Below are positions 37,892 to 49,429 of a stretch of 64,000 nucleotides of DNA, one piece after another; within the stretch, counting starts at the first letter, position 1, and every line of letters starts with the position of its first letter. The position numbers were made by a program, and so were the translations under genes. The notes below the pieces were generated by a model. That model did not search any database. It was not told the origin of the DNA and was given only the letters and a program-made list of their open reading frames with translations. The DNA is from Acanthochlamys bracteata (Eukaryota; Streptophyta; Magnoliopsida; Pandanales; Velloziaceae). Location of the stretch: assembly GCA_019914995.1 (NCBI GenBank), contig CM034127.1, positions 11,966,001 through 12,030,000 on the forward strand, given 5' to 3'.

Positions 37892-40800
37892 TCAATGGTG
37901 TACTCGAAGAAATTCTAATATTGCATTCACCGCAATTTCAGGTTCTTCCACATGCGGAATATGACCGCATCCTGGCAGAATAAGCAACGTTGAATCTTGT
38001 ATTTCTTCATGCAATCGCTGCATCAGTAAAGCAACAAGAGCTAGTTGAGATCGCATATACCACTAAGCTTCAGTTCCGATTAACATGCACAGGAACATAG
38101 ATATATATAGAAATGGTGCAGATAAAAATTGCAGAGCACGCACACATTCAAGCCAACTACTTGCCCCAAGTTTGTGCATTATTTCCTTCATGTTTCTTGC
38201 AGGGTGAGGTACTTTATTTATATACACTTTTTTAATTCAATCCTTGTGAAATAGAATGAGTTCTTGGAGTGGTCTATCCTTTGGTCATGCAAATACAGTG
38301 GATCTAGTATTCTTAGTATATACAGATGGTGCAGTAGTCTTGAAAGGCTTCAAATAAGGAATGACTTCCATATAAATTGTTGTTATTATTATGTATCATT
38401 ATTGAATAAATTTATCTTAGGTGGAATTTAACTGAACTACAATCTTATGAACAAGAAATTGCAGTATTGCATTTTAATATTTGACAAAGAACAGAGGGTC
38501 CTTTTTGGTTAAACAAGAACAAAGGTCAACGGATTTAAATTCTTGACTATTTGGTGCAGCCAGTTGGATAAATAATCGGTGAACTTCTAATGAGAATATA
38601 AAGAGGACAGCAGAAGAGACTAACCGGTGCAAAGGTACTGCTTATTATACGGTCATTTTCTCCCCATATGATAAGTGTTTTCTGCTTTATCTACAACATA
38701 GAAAGGAAAAAGAAATACCAATCAACACAACAAAAAAAGAGAACTATTAGGTGTCAAATATATCATAAACTTGCAATAGAGGAAATGTGTTCTATTATGA
38801 AACGGCTGGTGAACATTCATCAGAGACATGCAAATCCTGAATTCCTTGGGAGCATGATAATCATCAATCTACAATTCGGAATCTTTGATTAAGAAAGCTA
38901 GTATTGGCAATATTTGTCTTATATTAATACTGCAATCGCTGAACCTCTTTCGTGTTAGTATGATCCTAAACCTATCTTGACAAACATGTATAATTAACTA
39001 GATTGCTAAAACTTGACCACAAATATTCTAGAGCATAAATTCTTTTAAGTTCTTCAGTTGATTTTATGGAATTAAGTTACAGCTCCGGAGGAAGTAAAAT
39101 TACTAATGTCAATGTATAAGTCATCCAAACATATGCAACCTGGTTTAGTTGGTTGCTGACATTGTAGCCTCCACTGATCATGAAATCCACAGTTGCATCT
39201 TCCCACCATGGTAGCAAGCAATGCAAACGACCAATCTGGAACAGAAAGCTCAACTTACGTTCACTTTAGCGGCTTGCTTTTTTCAGAATACTGTTGGAAT
39301 TTCCAATAGAAAAGGTCAGCATTCAGCTTACTTTCGTCCAATCAAAAAATGCAGTCAGCGGAGCTTTATTGAAGGCCAGTGTACTTGCATACAGACGTAA
39401 TGGTGTACTCTTTAATAAAGAAACCTAAAGAAGCAAAATTTAGTTCAGAAAAGCAGCATGAAATTCAAACACATACAATATCAGAATATTAGGATAATCA
39501 TAGGAATCCCACAAACTCATTGCATAAATCAACCTTGCGAAGGTATCAACATCAGCAATAGTCTTCACACATGTATGAAGGATGTTCAACATCTTACCCC
39601 AGCATATGCTGCCACCCTTGGTAGTTTAGCCATGTTTCCTGTTCCATTTGCGTATACACTTGCATCAATCAAAATTAACTTGTAGATCTGTAGAAGGCAT
39701 GTGAAGAAGAAAAATTACAAGAGCAGAGCATGAAAGAGGGCGAAGTTACCAACTGGATTTGAAGAAGGAACTTCAACAAATAAGGTTAAGCACACCTTTT
39801 ACAATAACTAACATACATTGTTTTAACCATTAAAAAGAAAGAACAAGATGGACTGTAGAAGGTTTCTAGTGATGACAGCGTACCGCTTCTGGGTGGTTTA
39901 TAGCAAAGTCAATTGCAACAGCAGCACCAAGACTTGGACCAACTAAAACCATTGGTTTCTCTATGTGAGATTTCCAGAGCTGTGTCAAAAGACACTTGAT
40001 TAGTCGCTAGGACAATATCATTACTAAAATTAACAAAAAATGATAATAGTATTTATGTCCGAGAAATCCTCTTTAAATGCTATCAAAATTTCTCATGTTG
40101 AACACATAAAATTAAACTGCAAGCATATACAATAGAGAAGTACATGAATGAGAAAGAAGGGTAATCAGCATAGTGTAAATTAAAGAAGAACCTTTAAGAA
40201 AGAGGCCACAGGCTAACAACAAATAATATACGCGTATGCTAAGCTTAAAACAATTAACACATTTTACAAGAAAAAGTACTTTTTTCATTAAACTAAGTGC
40301 TCAATAAACAAAGATTACCTTGTAAAGATGTTCGCGCTTGGCAGCCACACTACAGGATGGACGGGATTCTGTGAAACACGATAATATGTCATCAATCATG
40401 TCTTACGGATGACAGCATTTTCATTAAAAAGGTTGCAAAACAAATTAGGTATTAAGACTTTTGTATTTCAGGTAAATAAATGAAAATGTGAGTACCTAAA
40501 TCACAAAAACCCCATCCAAGAATGTCCAATGCCCAGGCCTCCAAGCCAGCATCCTCAAGCAACGGATATGCATATCTCCATTCTAAACAAGAACTGTAAA
40601 CCAAGCCAAACAAGGCTAAGTACAGTCAAAAGCAAAAGGTAATTGTTTTAAGGAGACTGAGTTCTTTTTTTTTTCCGAAAAGTACATCATGTGGAAGCAA
40701 TTGCATAGAAGCTCTTTTGAGTAAAATAGCATTTTTAGAACTACATTTATTCTGTAAGTGATGCCTATGTTCAAGGGCCTTTAGGCAACAGTAAGTGTAA

Positions 40801-41935
40801 ATGTAGCAAGCCGTAAAAGTTGAAATAAGCATTCTTACTGATCCAATCATTTGCGAATTGAGTTAGCTACAGTAAGAACCAGCTTTGATTAGCCATACCT
40901 GTTCAAATTCCAGCAGTGAACTGGCAAGTGTGCGCCAAATAGGATTGAGCAGATTAACAAGATGAGCTTGCAAAGGGGATCTATCATGCAAAGGGCATAC
41001 AAACCCATTGCTGCTAAACTATTCTGGTAAGTAAGTTCTGTCAAGTTGTGAGATGATCTACCTGTCAAAGCCATGGAGAAGAACAACTGATTCTGCTCCA
41101 CTTCGATGCAATGGCTTCACACAACTACTCATTACTCCACTGTTTGAGAAGGTGGTCTGAACAACAACCTCTCAGTTAGATGTTTAAAGGAAATTGGCAT
41201 AAAATTTAACCCAGAAAATAATGCATACATGCAAGACTACTGCTTTTCAGAAAGATTCACTTCTAAAGTTTACATATTCACAATAGTAGGTAACTGGGTA
41301 AGCCGGAATAACCAAAGAGCTCACGAACTGTCAAGTACACGGCTGCCCCCATATATTTTACATTTTACCATTTTGAAACCAGCTACTATACCATCCCTTA
41401 AGTTTGCATCTCAAATCCCCGTTTCGCACGTGAAACAATACATAAGAATTGCATGGAGGAGAGTGTCAGGTAATAGGTCTTTGTTTCTAAGTATGGCATC
41501 GCAGATTCTCCCAAAAAAATAAAATGTGATTACTCAGAAGTACACGGAACAATTTACGGAACAATTGCACGTAGAAACAAAATTTTTTAATGATCAAAAA
41601 CAGCCATTTAGTAGCAACTAGAAAAACCATTCCTACAAGACGAGACCAACCAATTCTTCCCAGCTTTATCCCCACAAATAACCAAACCACATGAAACCAT
41701 TACCAAATCCATTTTAGTACCAACCCAATTCCTAACAACCATTGCTGCAGAACAACTACCAATATAATGAAGGAACACTAACCTTAACTGGAATTCGCTC
41801 GATGCGGCGTGCCATTTCACGTGCAGCAGGGTCTCTAATCTTCTCTACCTCTTTAGGAAGAAACGAAGGGAAACCATTAACTGATGATGATAAACGGATT
41901 CTCATGGCCATACCGGTACTCACCATGATTGCCAT
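37892..41935 (-). CDS. Alpha/beta hydrolase-fold protein
   Basis: Ten exons on the minus strand: 41783-41935, 41062-41156, 40496-40593, 40319-40368, 39884-39979, 39598-39687, 39332-39424, 39140-39235, 38625-38690, 37892-38017. They sum to 963 nt, giving 320 residues. The fold is clear: VVLLHGFDSSCLEWRY carries the HG oxyanion motif, GPSLGAA carries the nucleophile serine in GxSxG form, IIWGENDRII carries the likely catalytic aspartate, and GCGHIPHVEEP carries the catalytic histidine. The triad is therefore complete and an active esterase-like or related enzyme is expected. The substrate is not known. The N-terminus is basic and serine-rich (RIRLSSS), which could be an organellar targeting peptide, but this is weak. 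The start ATG at 41935 is chosen because it opens the frame; an in-frame ATG three codons later is possible. Confidence 0.9.
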
Positions 41936-43156
41936 TGTCTCTCTGCTCTCTTTCTCTATCTAAGTAAAAAACTGACGATTTAAAACAACAACGACAACAG
42001 CCAAACCTGCGAGCTCAATAATGGAAGAAACAAATCATGAAACTTGCATTAATTCTTCTGCATTATTGGTCTAGCTCTCCGCTGTTTCTTCTACTGTGGA
42101 AAACTTCCTTTTCTTCTTCGAGTTGTTGGTGCTTGAATGATTGATTGATCAAGCACCATGTGACCAAACGTCTAGTGTGTTCAGCACGAACAGAACAGAC
42201 ACACAAAGCTTATAGACGTATATCGCCTCTTCGAATTTAGCTATGACCAAGATGGGCTTTTAATTTTTAGATCTGCCCAAGATGAATCTGTAGTTTTTGG
42301 TTTTGGTCTTAACAATCCATTCTTAGCATACAAGAACAAGATACTCCCAAAAAAAAAATACAATAAAAAAGGTTATCTAACAAGGTAGCGAGAAACTAGT
42401 TGTTGACCTTTCATTTTCATAGTATAAATAATTATTCAAAAAAAAAAAAAAGGAACAAAACTAGAATAGAAAAAGACTTCACATTTTCACATGTTGTACA
42501 TGTGAAAACTACTTATTGCACAATAAAGTGGCATATAACGAAAGAAAAAAACGGTGGAAGAAACCGTGCATTTAAAACTTAAATATTTTACTAGTTAAGT
42601 TACGGGCTGGAATATTGTCCAAAGCTGAAAAGAAATAAAATATTTTAGATTTTTTCTTTAAATTCCAGCATTTTCTGTTCTTTTACTTTTGATTATTGTT
42701 ACATTTTTTTTTTCTTTGCAGATAATAAAAGAACATATTCTGAGCATACACTTCGAATTTGGATTGATCACCACTTCTTAACATATTCTGTCTTTTTGCA
42801 AATCCTAGTGAAGTTTTGTCGTCTGGCATATTTCTAATAAGAAAGCAAATATAGATGCAAGCTTAATTTGAAGCTCTTTACGAGAGTTTATATGTGTCTT
42901 AGGACTTCAATAATGCAATGTGCTCTTTTTAATTTAAAAAGAAAAAAAACGAGAACATTACCTTAAGTATTATTCTTAGCCTACTCCGCGGAACATTTCA
43001 CCGTAGTTTCCCTCGACGACTGTGGCTTGCAGTCGCTCTGCAATTATTTTCACTAATAAACAAAACACTATAATAAACAGGACTAATTTCTTTTACCGCA
43101 GTTCTTCCAACAATTTCAAATTCCATTCCAGGTTCTGGAATTCTCGATCGCGAGCA
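41936..43156. promoter_or_regulatory. Divergent promoter region between the hydrolase and erlin-like genes
   Basis: 1.2 kb between two divergent start codons, so it should hold both promoters and 5' leaders. It contains several A-runs (42350-42460) and no convincing gene. I could not identify a TATA box by position with confidence. Confidence 0.45.
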
Positions 43157-45694
43157 ATGGATTCGCAGTATTCTCAGCTTCAGCAACGAAGACGCGAGCC
43201 TCCGCCGCCGTTACCTGCTCCCGTTCCTGGCACCGACATCGCGTCTTTAATTATTTCTCTTGCGGTCGCCTTAATCATAGTGATTCCGGTAACTTAACAG
43301 TTTTTTTTCGTTGCGATTATTAGGATATTGGTCTTCAACGGTGTGATTGTTATTATTATAATGCGGCTTCGCGATTGATTGAAGGTCAACGAGAATTTCA
43401 ATGTGGTTTGTTTCGTTGTGTATTGGTTGATTTTGAATATTTTGAGTTTATTTGAATTGATTTAGTATCTAAGTGTTCTTAGCAGTTTCTGATAAATGAA
43501 GAAGAATAATTGCAAGCTTAATATTTCCTTGTTGCTCGGAAGTAGGTAGAGTCAAAATAAGAATGCTTATGAATTCTAGCTGGTTTATCTAGTTAATTGA
43601 ATCTATTGATATTTGTTTCTCAGCCAGCAGTATATGATTTTTCACCTTCTAACATGATTTGATACTTGATAGTGGAGTACGGTAAGGGTTTTAGCTTCCT
43701 TTAATCTTGTGAACTTTGTAAAGCTTCCATGTACAAGCTTCTGGTCCATCTTAGAAGTTGAAATTTATTGCACATATTAGTGCTTTATGCACATAGGAGC
43801 CGACACTGATAATACTGCAACTGCAGTGAGCCGCTTGCTAAAGCGATTGTTAGGGTAGTTGTCAATTGCAATGTTAGTAAACTGTAATTATATTCGCGCT
43901 AATCATTGGCTGAGTTCTCCATTTCCTCACTGTTAATGCACTTATCATTTGTGAATAAGTAAGAGAGTGACAGACGTGTAGTAAGTAATTACATGAGATG
44001 CATAGAGCTTGCTATCCATGTGGCTACCTAAGAAGCCTGTAAGTAATTTTCTCTGATGAAGATTTAAAATTGATATTCCACATATTTTGCAGTTGTTGCT
44101 TTCATCATTTGCATCAAGCTCGAGTAGTCTTTCTGTTCTGCACCAAGTGCCAGAAGGACATGTTGGGGCATATTGGATTGGTGGTGCTCTCCAGGAAACT
44201 ATCACAATGCCAGGTATTCATGTAATTGAAGAAAGAAATGTAAGTTTGAACCTCTACTGACTGAGGCATTTCTGTGGATCTAGGATTTCATCTAAAGCTG
44301 CCACTGATAACCCGATTTGAACCAATTCAGGTGACCATTCAGACTGATGAGGTAAATATTCTGGTCCCTTTTCTGTTAGCTGAACTTTGTTATTCTATAT
44401 TAGATCGACGAGCATAATATTTTGGATTTCTTTTCTTAAGATGTAAGGATTTGTGCTTAACTACATTTCAAGCCTTCTACTATTATCAACTTTTTCATCA
44501 GTTAACTAGTATGGACTCTCACATTCATAGTATGTCATATTTGATTCTTGCCTTCTGAGTCATGTTGTTTTTTAAGGCTTTTTAATTAAGGGAACAGAAG
44601 TAGTGGGTTATTATTTCCGAAAAAGTGTGTTGTGTTTTCGTTTATAGTTCTGATATCCTCCCTTATTAGATTCCTCATCCCCACTTGATTTTACTATGAT
44701 ATTCAGGTAAAAAATATTCCATGTGGTACAAAGGGTGGAGTTATGATCACCTTTGATAAGATTGAGGTTGGTAGTTGTTATATTCTCTGGGCTCTTGAAT
44801 CTCTTAGTAAATTTCCTTGCTGCTTAAACTGAAACTGACCTTCTTCTTTTAGGTTGTGAATCGCCTTAAGAAGGAACATGTCTTTGAAACACTGCTTAAT
44901 TATAGTGTTAACTATGATAAAACATGGATCTATGATAAAATCCATCATGAGATCAATCAATTTTGCAGTTCACATACTCTCCAGCAAGTATATATTGACA
45001 TGTTTGATCAGGCAAGTATCTTTTCTCTCTTTCTATCAATAAAATTTCGCTAATTTTTGTTAATTATATCCTTCACCCGGTTACATTTTTCCTTTAAAAA
45101 TTATTCTTTATTCAGATTGATGAGAAGATGAAGGAAGCCCTACAAAGTGACTGCACACGTTATGCTCCAGGAATCGAGATAATTAGTGTTAGGATTACAA
45201 AGCCAAATATCCCACCTAGCATTAAACAAAACTTTGAATCAATGGAGGAGGAACGCACGAAGGTAATTCTAAGTAGGCATTTCTGTAAGTCATGTCTGGT
45301 TGTACATATAGAGGCACCTCCAGAGTGTGATAAGAAAATAGGTACCGGTGGTTCTTTTGTATACAAGCTTCAACCAAACTTGGATGTTGGACGTACCAAG
45401 CTTCAACCAAACTTGGATGTGGACAGACACCTTTGACTTGTGTTTTTTATTTCTGTATCTTTCAGGCTATGATTGCAGTTGAGAAACAGAGAGTAGCTGA
45501 AAAGGAGGCAGAGACTCAAAAGAAAATTGCTATGGCCGAAGCAGATAAGAATGCTCAGGTCAGTAAAATTCTTATGGAACAGAAGCTGAGGGAGAAGGAT
45601 AGTGCTAGGAGACAGGAGGAAATTGAGAATGCAATGTACCTGGCCCGAGAGAAGAGCTTGGCAGATGCGAACTTCTACAGGTAGCTGCCAACCC

Positions 45695-45732
<38 letters not shown>

Positions 45733-46060
45733 CTATTTGGTAACTCTTTTTTTCTGACATGACAAAGTATGATTGCTTGTTTTTAGAGTGATGAAAGAAG
45801 CAGAAGCCAACAAACACAAGCTTACTCCTGAATATCTTGAGCTTAGATTTATTGAGGCAATCACAAACAACTCCAAAATCTTCTTCGGTAACAAGGTGAT
45901 CACTATATTAGTTTACTGATGATTTTCTGAGCCGTGGTTTCAAAAGCTTGCAAGCATGACTGGTTTGTGGGCAATTTTTATGCAGGTACCCCAGATGGTA
46001 TTTGACCAGAGACTTCTTGGAAATTTTCTGAATGGTATCAGTAGAAGAGACGAAGTATAG
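43157..46060 (+). CDS. Erlin-like SPFH/prohibitin-domain protein
   Basis: Nine exons: 43157-43288, 44093-44213, 44284-44351, 44707-44766, 44853-45011, 45116-45262, 45466-45680, 45787-45895, 45986-46060. They sum to 1086 nt, giving 361 residues. An N-terminal hydrophobic segment ([19 protein letters not shown]) follows a short basic, proline-rich head, as in a type II membrane anchor. The SPFH domain follows, with [23 protein letters not shown] and [16 protein letters not shown], then [21 protein letters not shown] long charged coiled coil ([20 protein letters not shown]) and [12 protein letters not shown] complete the match. Animal erlins form ER-membrane ring complexes that promote degradation of IP3 receptors. 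In plants the client is not known, since IP3 receptors are absent. The intron after 45011 begins with GC, not GT, and only this choice keeps DQIDE in frame. Confidence 0.93.
45364..45420. repeat. 33-bp tandem duplication in an erlin-like gene intron
   Basis: A 24-bp word (45364-45387) recurs at 45397-45420 with a 33-bp offset. It lies in intron 6, about 45 bp before the acceptor at 45465. Confidence 0.92.
45698..45731. repeat. (CT)n microsatellite
   Basis: About 16 CT units, 17 bp after the donor of exon 7 of the erlin-like gene, in a 106-bp intron. It makes up nearly a third of the intron. Confidence 0.95.
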
Positions 46061-47434
46061 ATTAGTAGTCAGGCAACTTGTTAAATAAAATCGGTCTCCA
46101 GATAAGTAGCACTTTTTAGCTCTTCTCTAACAACTGAGCATACCGGTTGAACATAGTTTCAGGTTGTAATGACTTTTACCGGATGAATTTGTCTTGATTT
46201 CTAAGTAAATTGAATGTAAATCTACGGCAATTTGAAGCTTCATTTCAGATGAAACATGGGGTTTTCCCCCAATCTAATTATGTCGGCTGTTGAAGCAAGT
46301 TTGTTCTACTTTTCTACAAGGTTTTTCGGTGAACTCTATGTTACTTTCGGGTAATGCATTCTATTGGATGCAAGTCGTCAACTGTTTGATGATATGACAT
46401 CCTATGTACAAAATTATGCGATACCACTGAAATCTCAGGTAAATTAGCAACCTTCTTTCTGTTAGAAAACTGCTGAAAAAGCAAAATATTTCCCCACTAC
46501 ATACACGACAAAACGTTGCTGATAGATGACACTCTTTGCACTTGAGTTTCTGATTGCGTAGCAAGATCCAATTACTTGTCCGAATGGTTGAGATCCAAAT
46601 ATATGACCAAAAAACTGATTGGGGCAGACTACGTTCATTCGAAACTGAAAATGCAAAAAGCATATCTACAGATCTGCAAGTAAGTTTTATAGTAGGAGTT
46701 TTAAGGCCATTAATATGGACATGTTTATAGCTTTGATCCATGAAGCAATGTATGTTAAGACGAAGGATGCAACAGTGTAGTGTTCTCGCTGAAAATAATC
46801 AGAACAAACAACATAGAAAGTTGCCTTAAATCAACAGCTCCACCAGCTTCTCATGTGTCCTAGAAGAACTGCTCTGATAAAGTTCAACAATTCTGAAGAA
46901 TTTCCATTTACTCCTTTACCAAATTAGGTAATTACTGAATTACTAATCTGTTATCAATGTCTGCATTGTTCTTGCAGATTCTACTCTGATCATTTGGGGG
47001 ACTTGCCGGAGCTCACCAGCAGCTTTTTTAGACAGTATCAATCAGGCAATAACTATGCTGCTTTCATTATCCACTGCTCAATTATGACAAGCCCCATGGA
47101 AGCTCCTCTCTTGTAGTCATTTCTCCAAGCAGGCTATGTGCTTCAAGAGACCACCGTGATAGACTACACAAAGTGATAATTGAAATTCAACCAAATCTCC
47201 AGAAATGAACAAATGCTCTATCTTTCATAGTCTTCTTGCATGCTGAAACTGGCTAATCCCATTATCTATGGAAGTCTTGGCAATCTGGAAGGTCACTTTG
47301 TTGTTCCCTTTCTATATAATAGTGCAAGGATGCATCCCTTCATGGTTGAACACTTAGCGTTACAGAGAAGCTCCATCAGGCTACTGAAATCTACGATCAC
47401 ATTACAGCATCAGTAATTAGTGCCTTGTGCAAAC
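46061..47434. other. 3' flank of the erlin-like gene and PPR pseudogene flank
   Basis: No gene seen. A 126-codon minus-strand frame at 46361-46741 overlaps the expected erlin-like 3' untranslated region and has no recognisable domain or supporting splice pattern. Confidence 0.4.
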
Positions 47435-48670
47435 CTATGCACTCAGACCAGCCCAATTTTTAGAGCGATTAATGCTTCCATCTTTCTCACCTTCCTTCTT
47501 CTAACTTTGCTATTTCAATTTCTTAAGTGTCTCCATAAATGTCTGCTTGTGCCTCCACTTGTTTATATACATCTTCAGGTCTTGTGCCTTCTGAACAACC
47601 TGCATAGCAGCATCAAAGAATCCTCCCTTCACCAGGGCATACAAGAATGCATCAACCAGGTCATGTTCGAACTTGCACCCTTTCTCCTCACCTCAGTCCA
47701 CAACAACAGAACATTAAAGTACTTTCAAGTGACCAATACCCATTTATGAGCAAGAGATATCTCTGGTTATTTAGTTCAAACCTCAAGAACAGCATCCTTT
47801 TGTAGGTCCTTTGTGCATCCTCCAATGCCCCAGCTTTGGAGTAAGCATGTATGATAGAGTTCCAGTCATGAGTCGCAACCTCTACCCTTGGATCACCAAC
47901 CACTGAGCTCAAGAATGCTGCCATTAGCTCAGGCCTATGATTCTCCCAGTCATTATAGTGAGGTAACTTGTCTTAAGCTCAGGCAGGCTTGCTTCCCTCA
48001 TATCCTAAATAAAGAAACAGCAGATTGAAATCTTGTGTCGACATTGCCACATCAATCAAATGTATCATAGCTGCCAACATCCAACTGGTGACCAGAAGCA
48101 CTGACCACCAATACCAATTGAGCTGCTTAAGCCGTCCTGAGCTCTTTGCAATAAGCTTTCAAGATTGACACATACACTCCCAGCCCCATGGAAGCTCCAA
48201 GAGCATTCATCTCATCAAGCATACAATGAGCCTTGTCTAAGTCTAACCAACCCATTCCAATACAAGCATTGATAATTCCATATCCAACAGAGCTCTCAAC
48301 AATAGACAAGGTGCCTCAAAGATTCAAATTCTTGGGCTTCTATAACCAAAAATGACAAATCCTTCATCCTTCCATTATCAATGGAACTCCTCACTACCTC
48401 CAAGTAAGTCTCAGCAATGAAAACACACCCATCTCTCTTACTTTCTTCCTTCAATGAACGCAAGATGGTTGCAGAAACTGACTCAAAATTTTCCAACTTA
48501 GACTACCCACTGACCAAATTCCTAAAAAGCATCTGTTTATCATATATCCCAACGAATCCATCAACTGATCCATCTCTTCTATCCTATTCATCATCCCTTT
48601 ACTTGCATACAAATACGCAAGCGAGGCAAAACTATTCGAATCAGGAGCCACCCGGACAGACCCCAAAATC
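47435..48670 (-). pseudogene. P-class PPR gene, broken by frame shifts
   Basis: Fragments in the same order and strand read as a P-class PPR protein but in different frames. About 48666-48520: RVAPDSNSFASLAYLYASKG. About 48496-48300: ILRSLKEESKRDGCVFIAET, then EAQEFESL. About 48309-48130: ESSVGYGIINACIGMGWLDL and LGVYVSILKAYCKE. About 47924-47770: RVEVATHDWNSIIHAYSKAG. About 47700-47510: DLVDAFLYALVKGGFFDAAM. The C-terminal ...NWAGLSA stop is at 47435-47437. At least four shifts are needed to join them, near 48510, 48310, 47940 and 47720, plus an in-frame stop near 47500. Introns do not explain this, because the breaks lack matching GT...AG pairs and such genes are usually intronless. The extent upstream of 48670 is uncertain: a 128-codon frame at 48772-49158 may be its decayed 5' part. 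Sequencing or assembly error is the main alternative to true decay. Confidence 0.8.
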
Positions 48671-49429
48671 CTAAAACATCCATCTCAAAAACCACATTGC
48701 GAGATCCCAAATCTGGTTACATTTCTTGTATCTCCTCCTCATCGCAATCCTACAGCTCAACTCAAACAAATTCAAGAATGCAAAAACCCGTTACTACTAT
48801 TCTTCGCCAATTCGATCAAAATCGGTAGCCAGGCTTCAAACGCTGGATGCAATCGGTTCTTGAAAGCTGCTTTCATAAGAGTGAGAGCAGGAGCGAAGGC
48901 GTTTGAAGCGGAAGGTAATTCGGAGATTTGTCGAATAAATGAAGAACGGCGGCGAAGACACGTTTGAGACTGAGGCGGTCCGGAAGGGAAACGTGCTGGG
49001 AGCGAGTGTGTCGGCAGCGTGAGGGGAATCGGAGTGGGAAAGAGAAACGAGCGTTTAAAGATTGACTCGAGTGCTGGGGAAGGCTGAAGGGTTGGTTCAG
49101 GATTTCTGTTTTTTATATTGTTCAGTTTGGCCCATTTGCGTTGTTTCTGAAAGCCCATATTGAGCCCAGATCTGTAGAAGCCTTGTTAAAACTTTAAACT
49201 TAAAAAGTCAAAGAGATAGGTTTTATTTGGAATTACTTGTATTCCAAAATTTCTTTTCAACTCAATCAGTCATACAAAAATTTATAAAGAAATAAAAAAA
49301 AAGATAACAAAACTATATTTTTGTAAAATTTTTTAAAAGTACCACTAATTTTTTACTTAAAATTATATTTTTAAGCCTCTCCAGACGTACCCGTACTCGT
49401 AGATTCCCGGAATCGTGTTCACTCACTCT
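48671..49429. other. Possible decayed 5' part of the PPR pseudogene
   Basis: A 128-codon minus-strand frame (48772-49158) starts MGFQKQRKWAKLNN and is rich in Pro, Ser and Leu; it contains SFIRQISELPSASNAF and HPAFEAWLPILIELAKNSS. I do not recognise a PPR motif in it. It may be the former N-terminal region, or chance. From 49200 to 49430 the DNA is AT-rich. Confidence 0.4.

Noticed and set aside
46361..46741. 126-codon minus-strand frame downstream of the erlin-like gene
   Set aside because: It lies in the expected 3' untranslated region, has no domain and no splice support.
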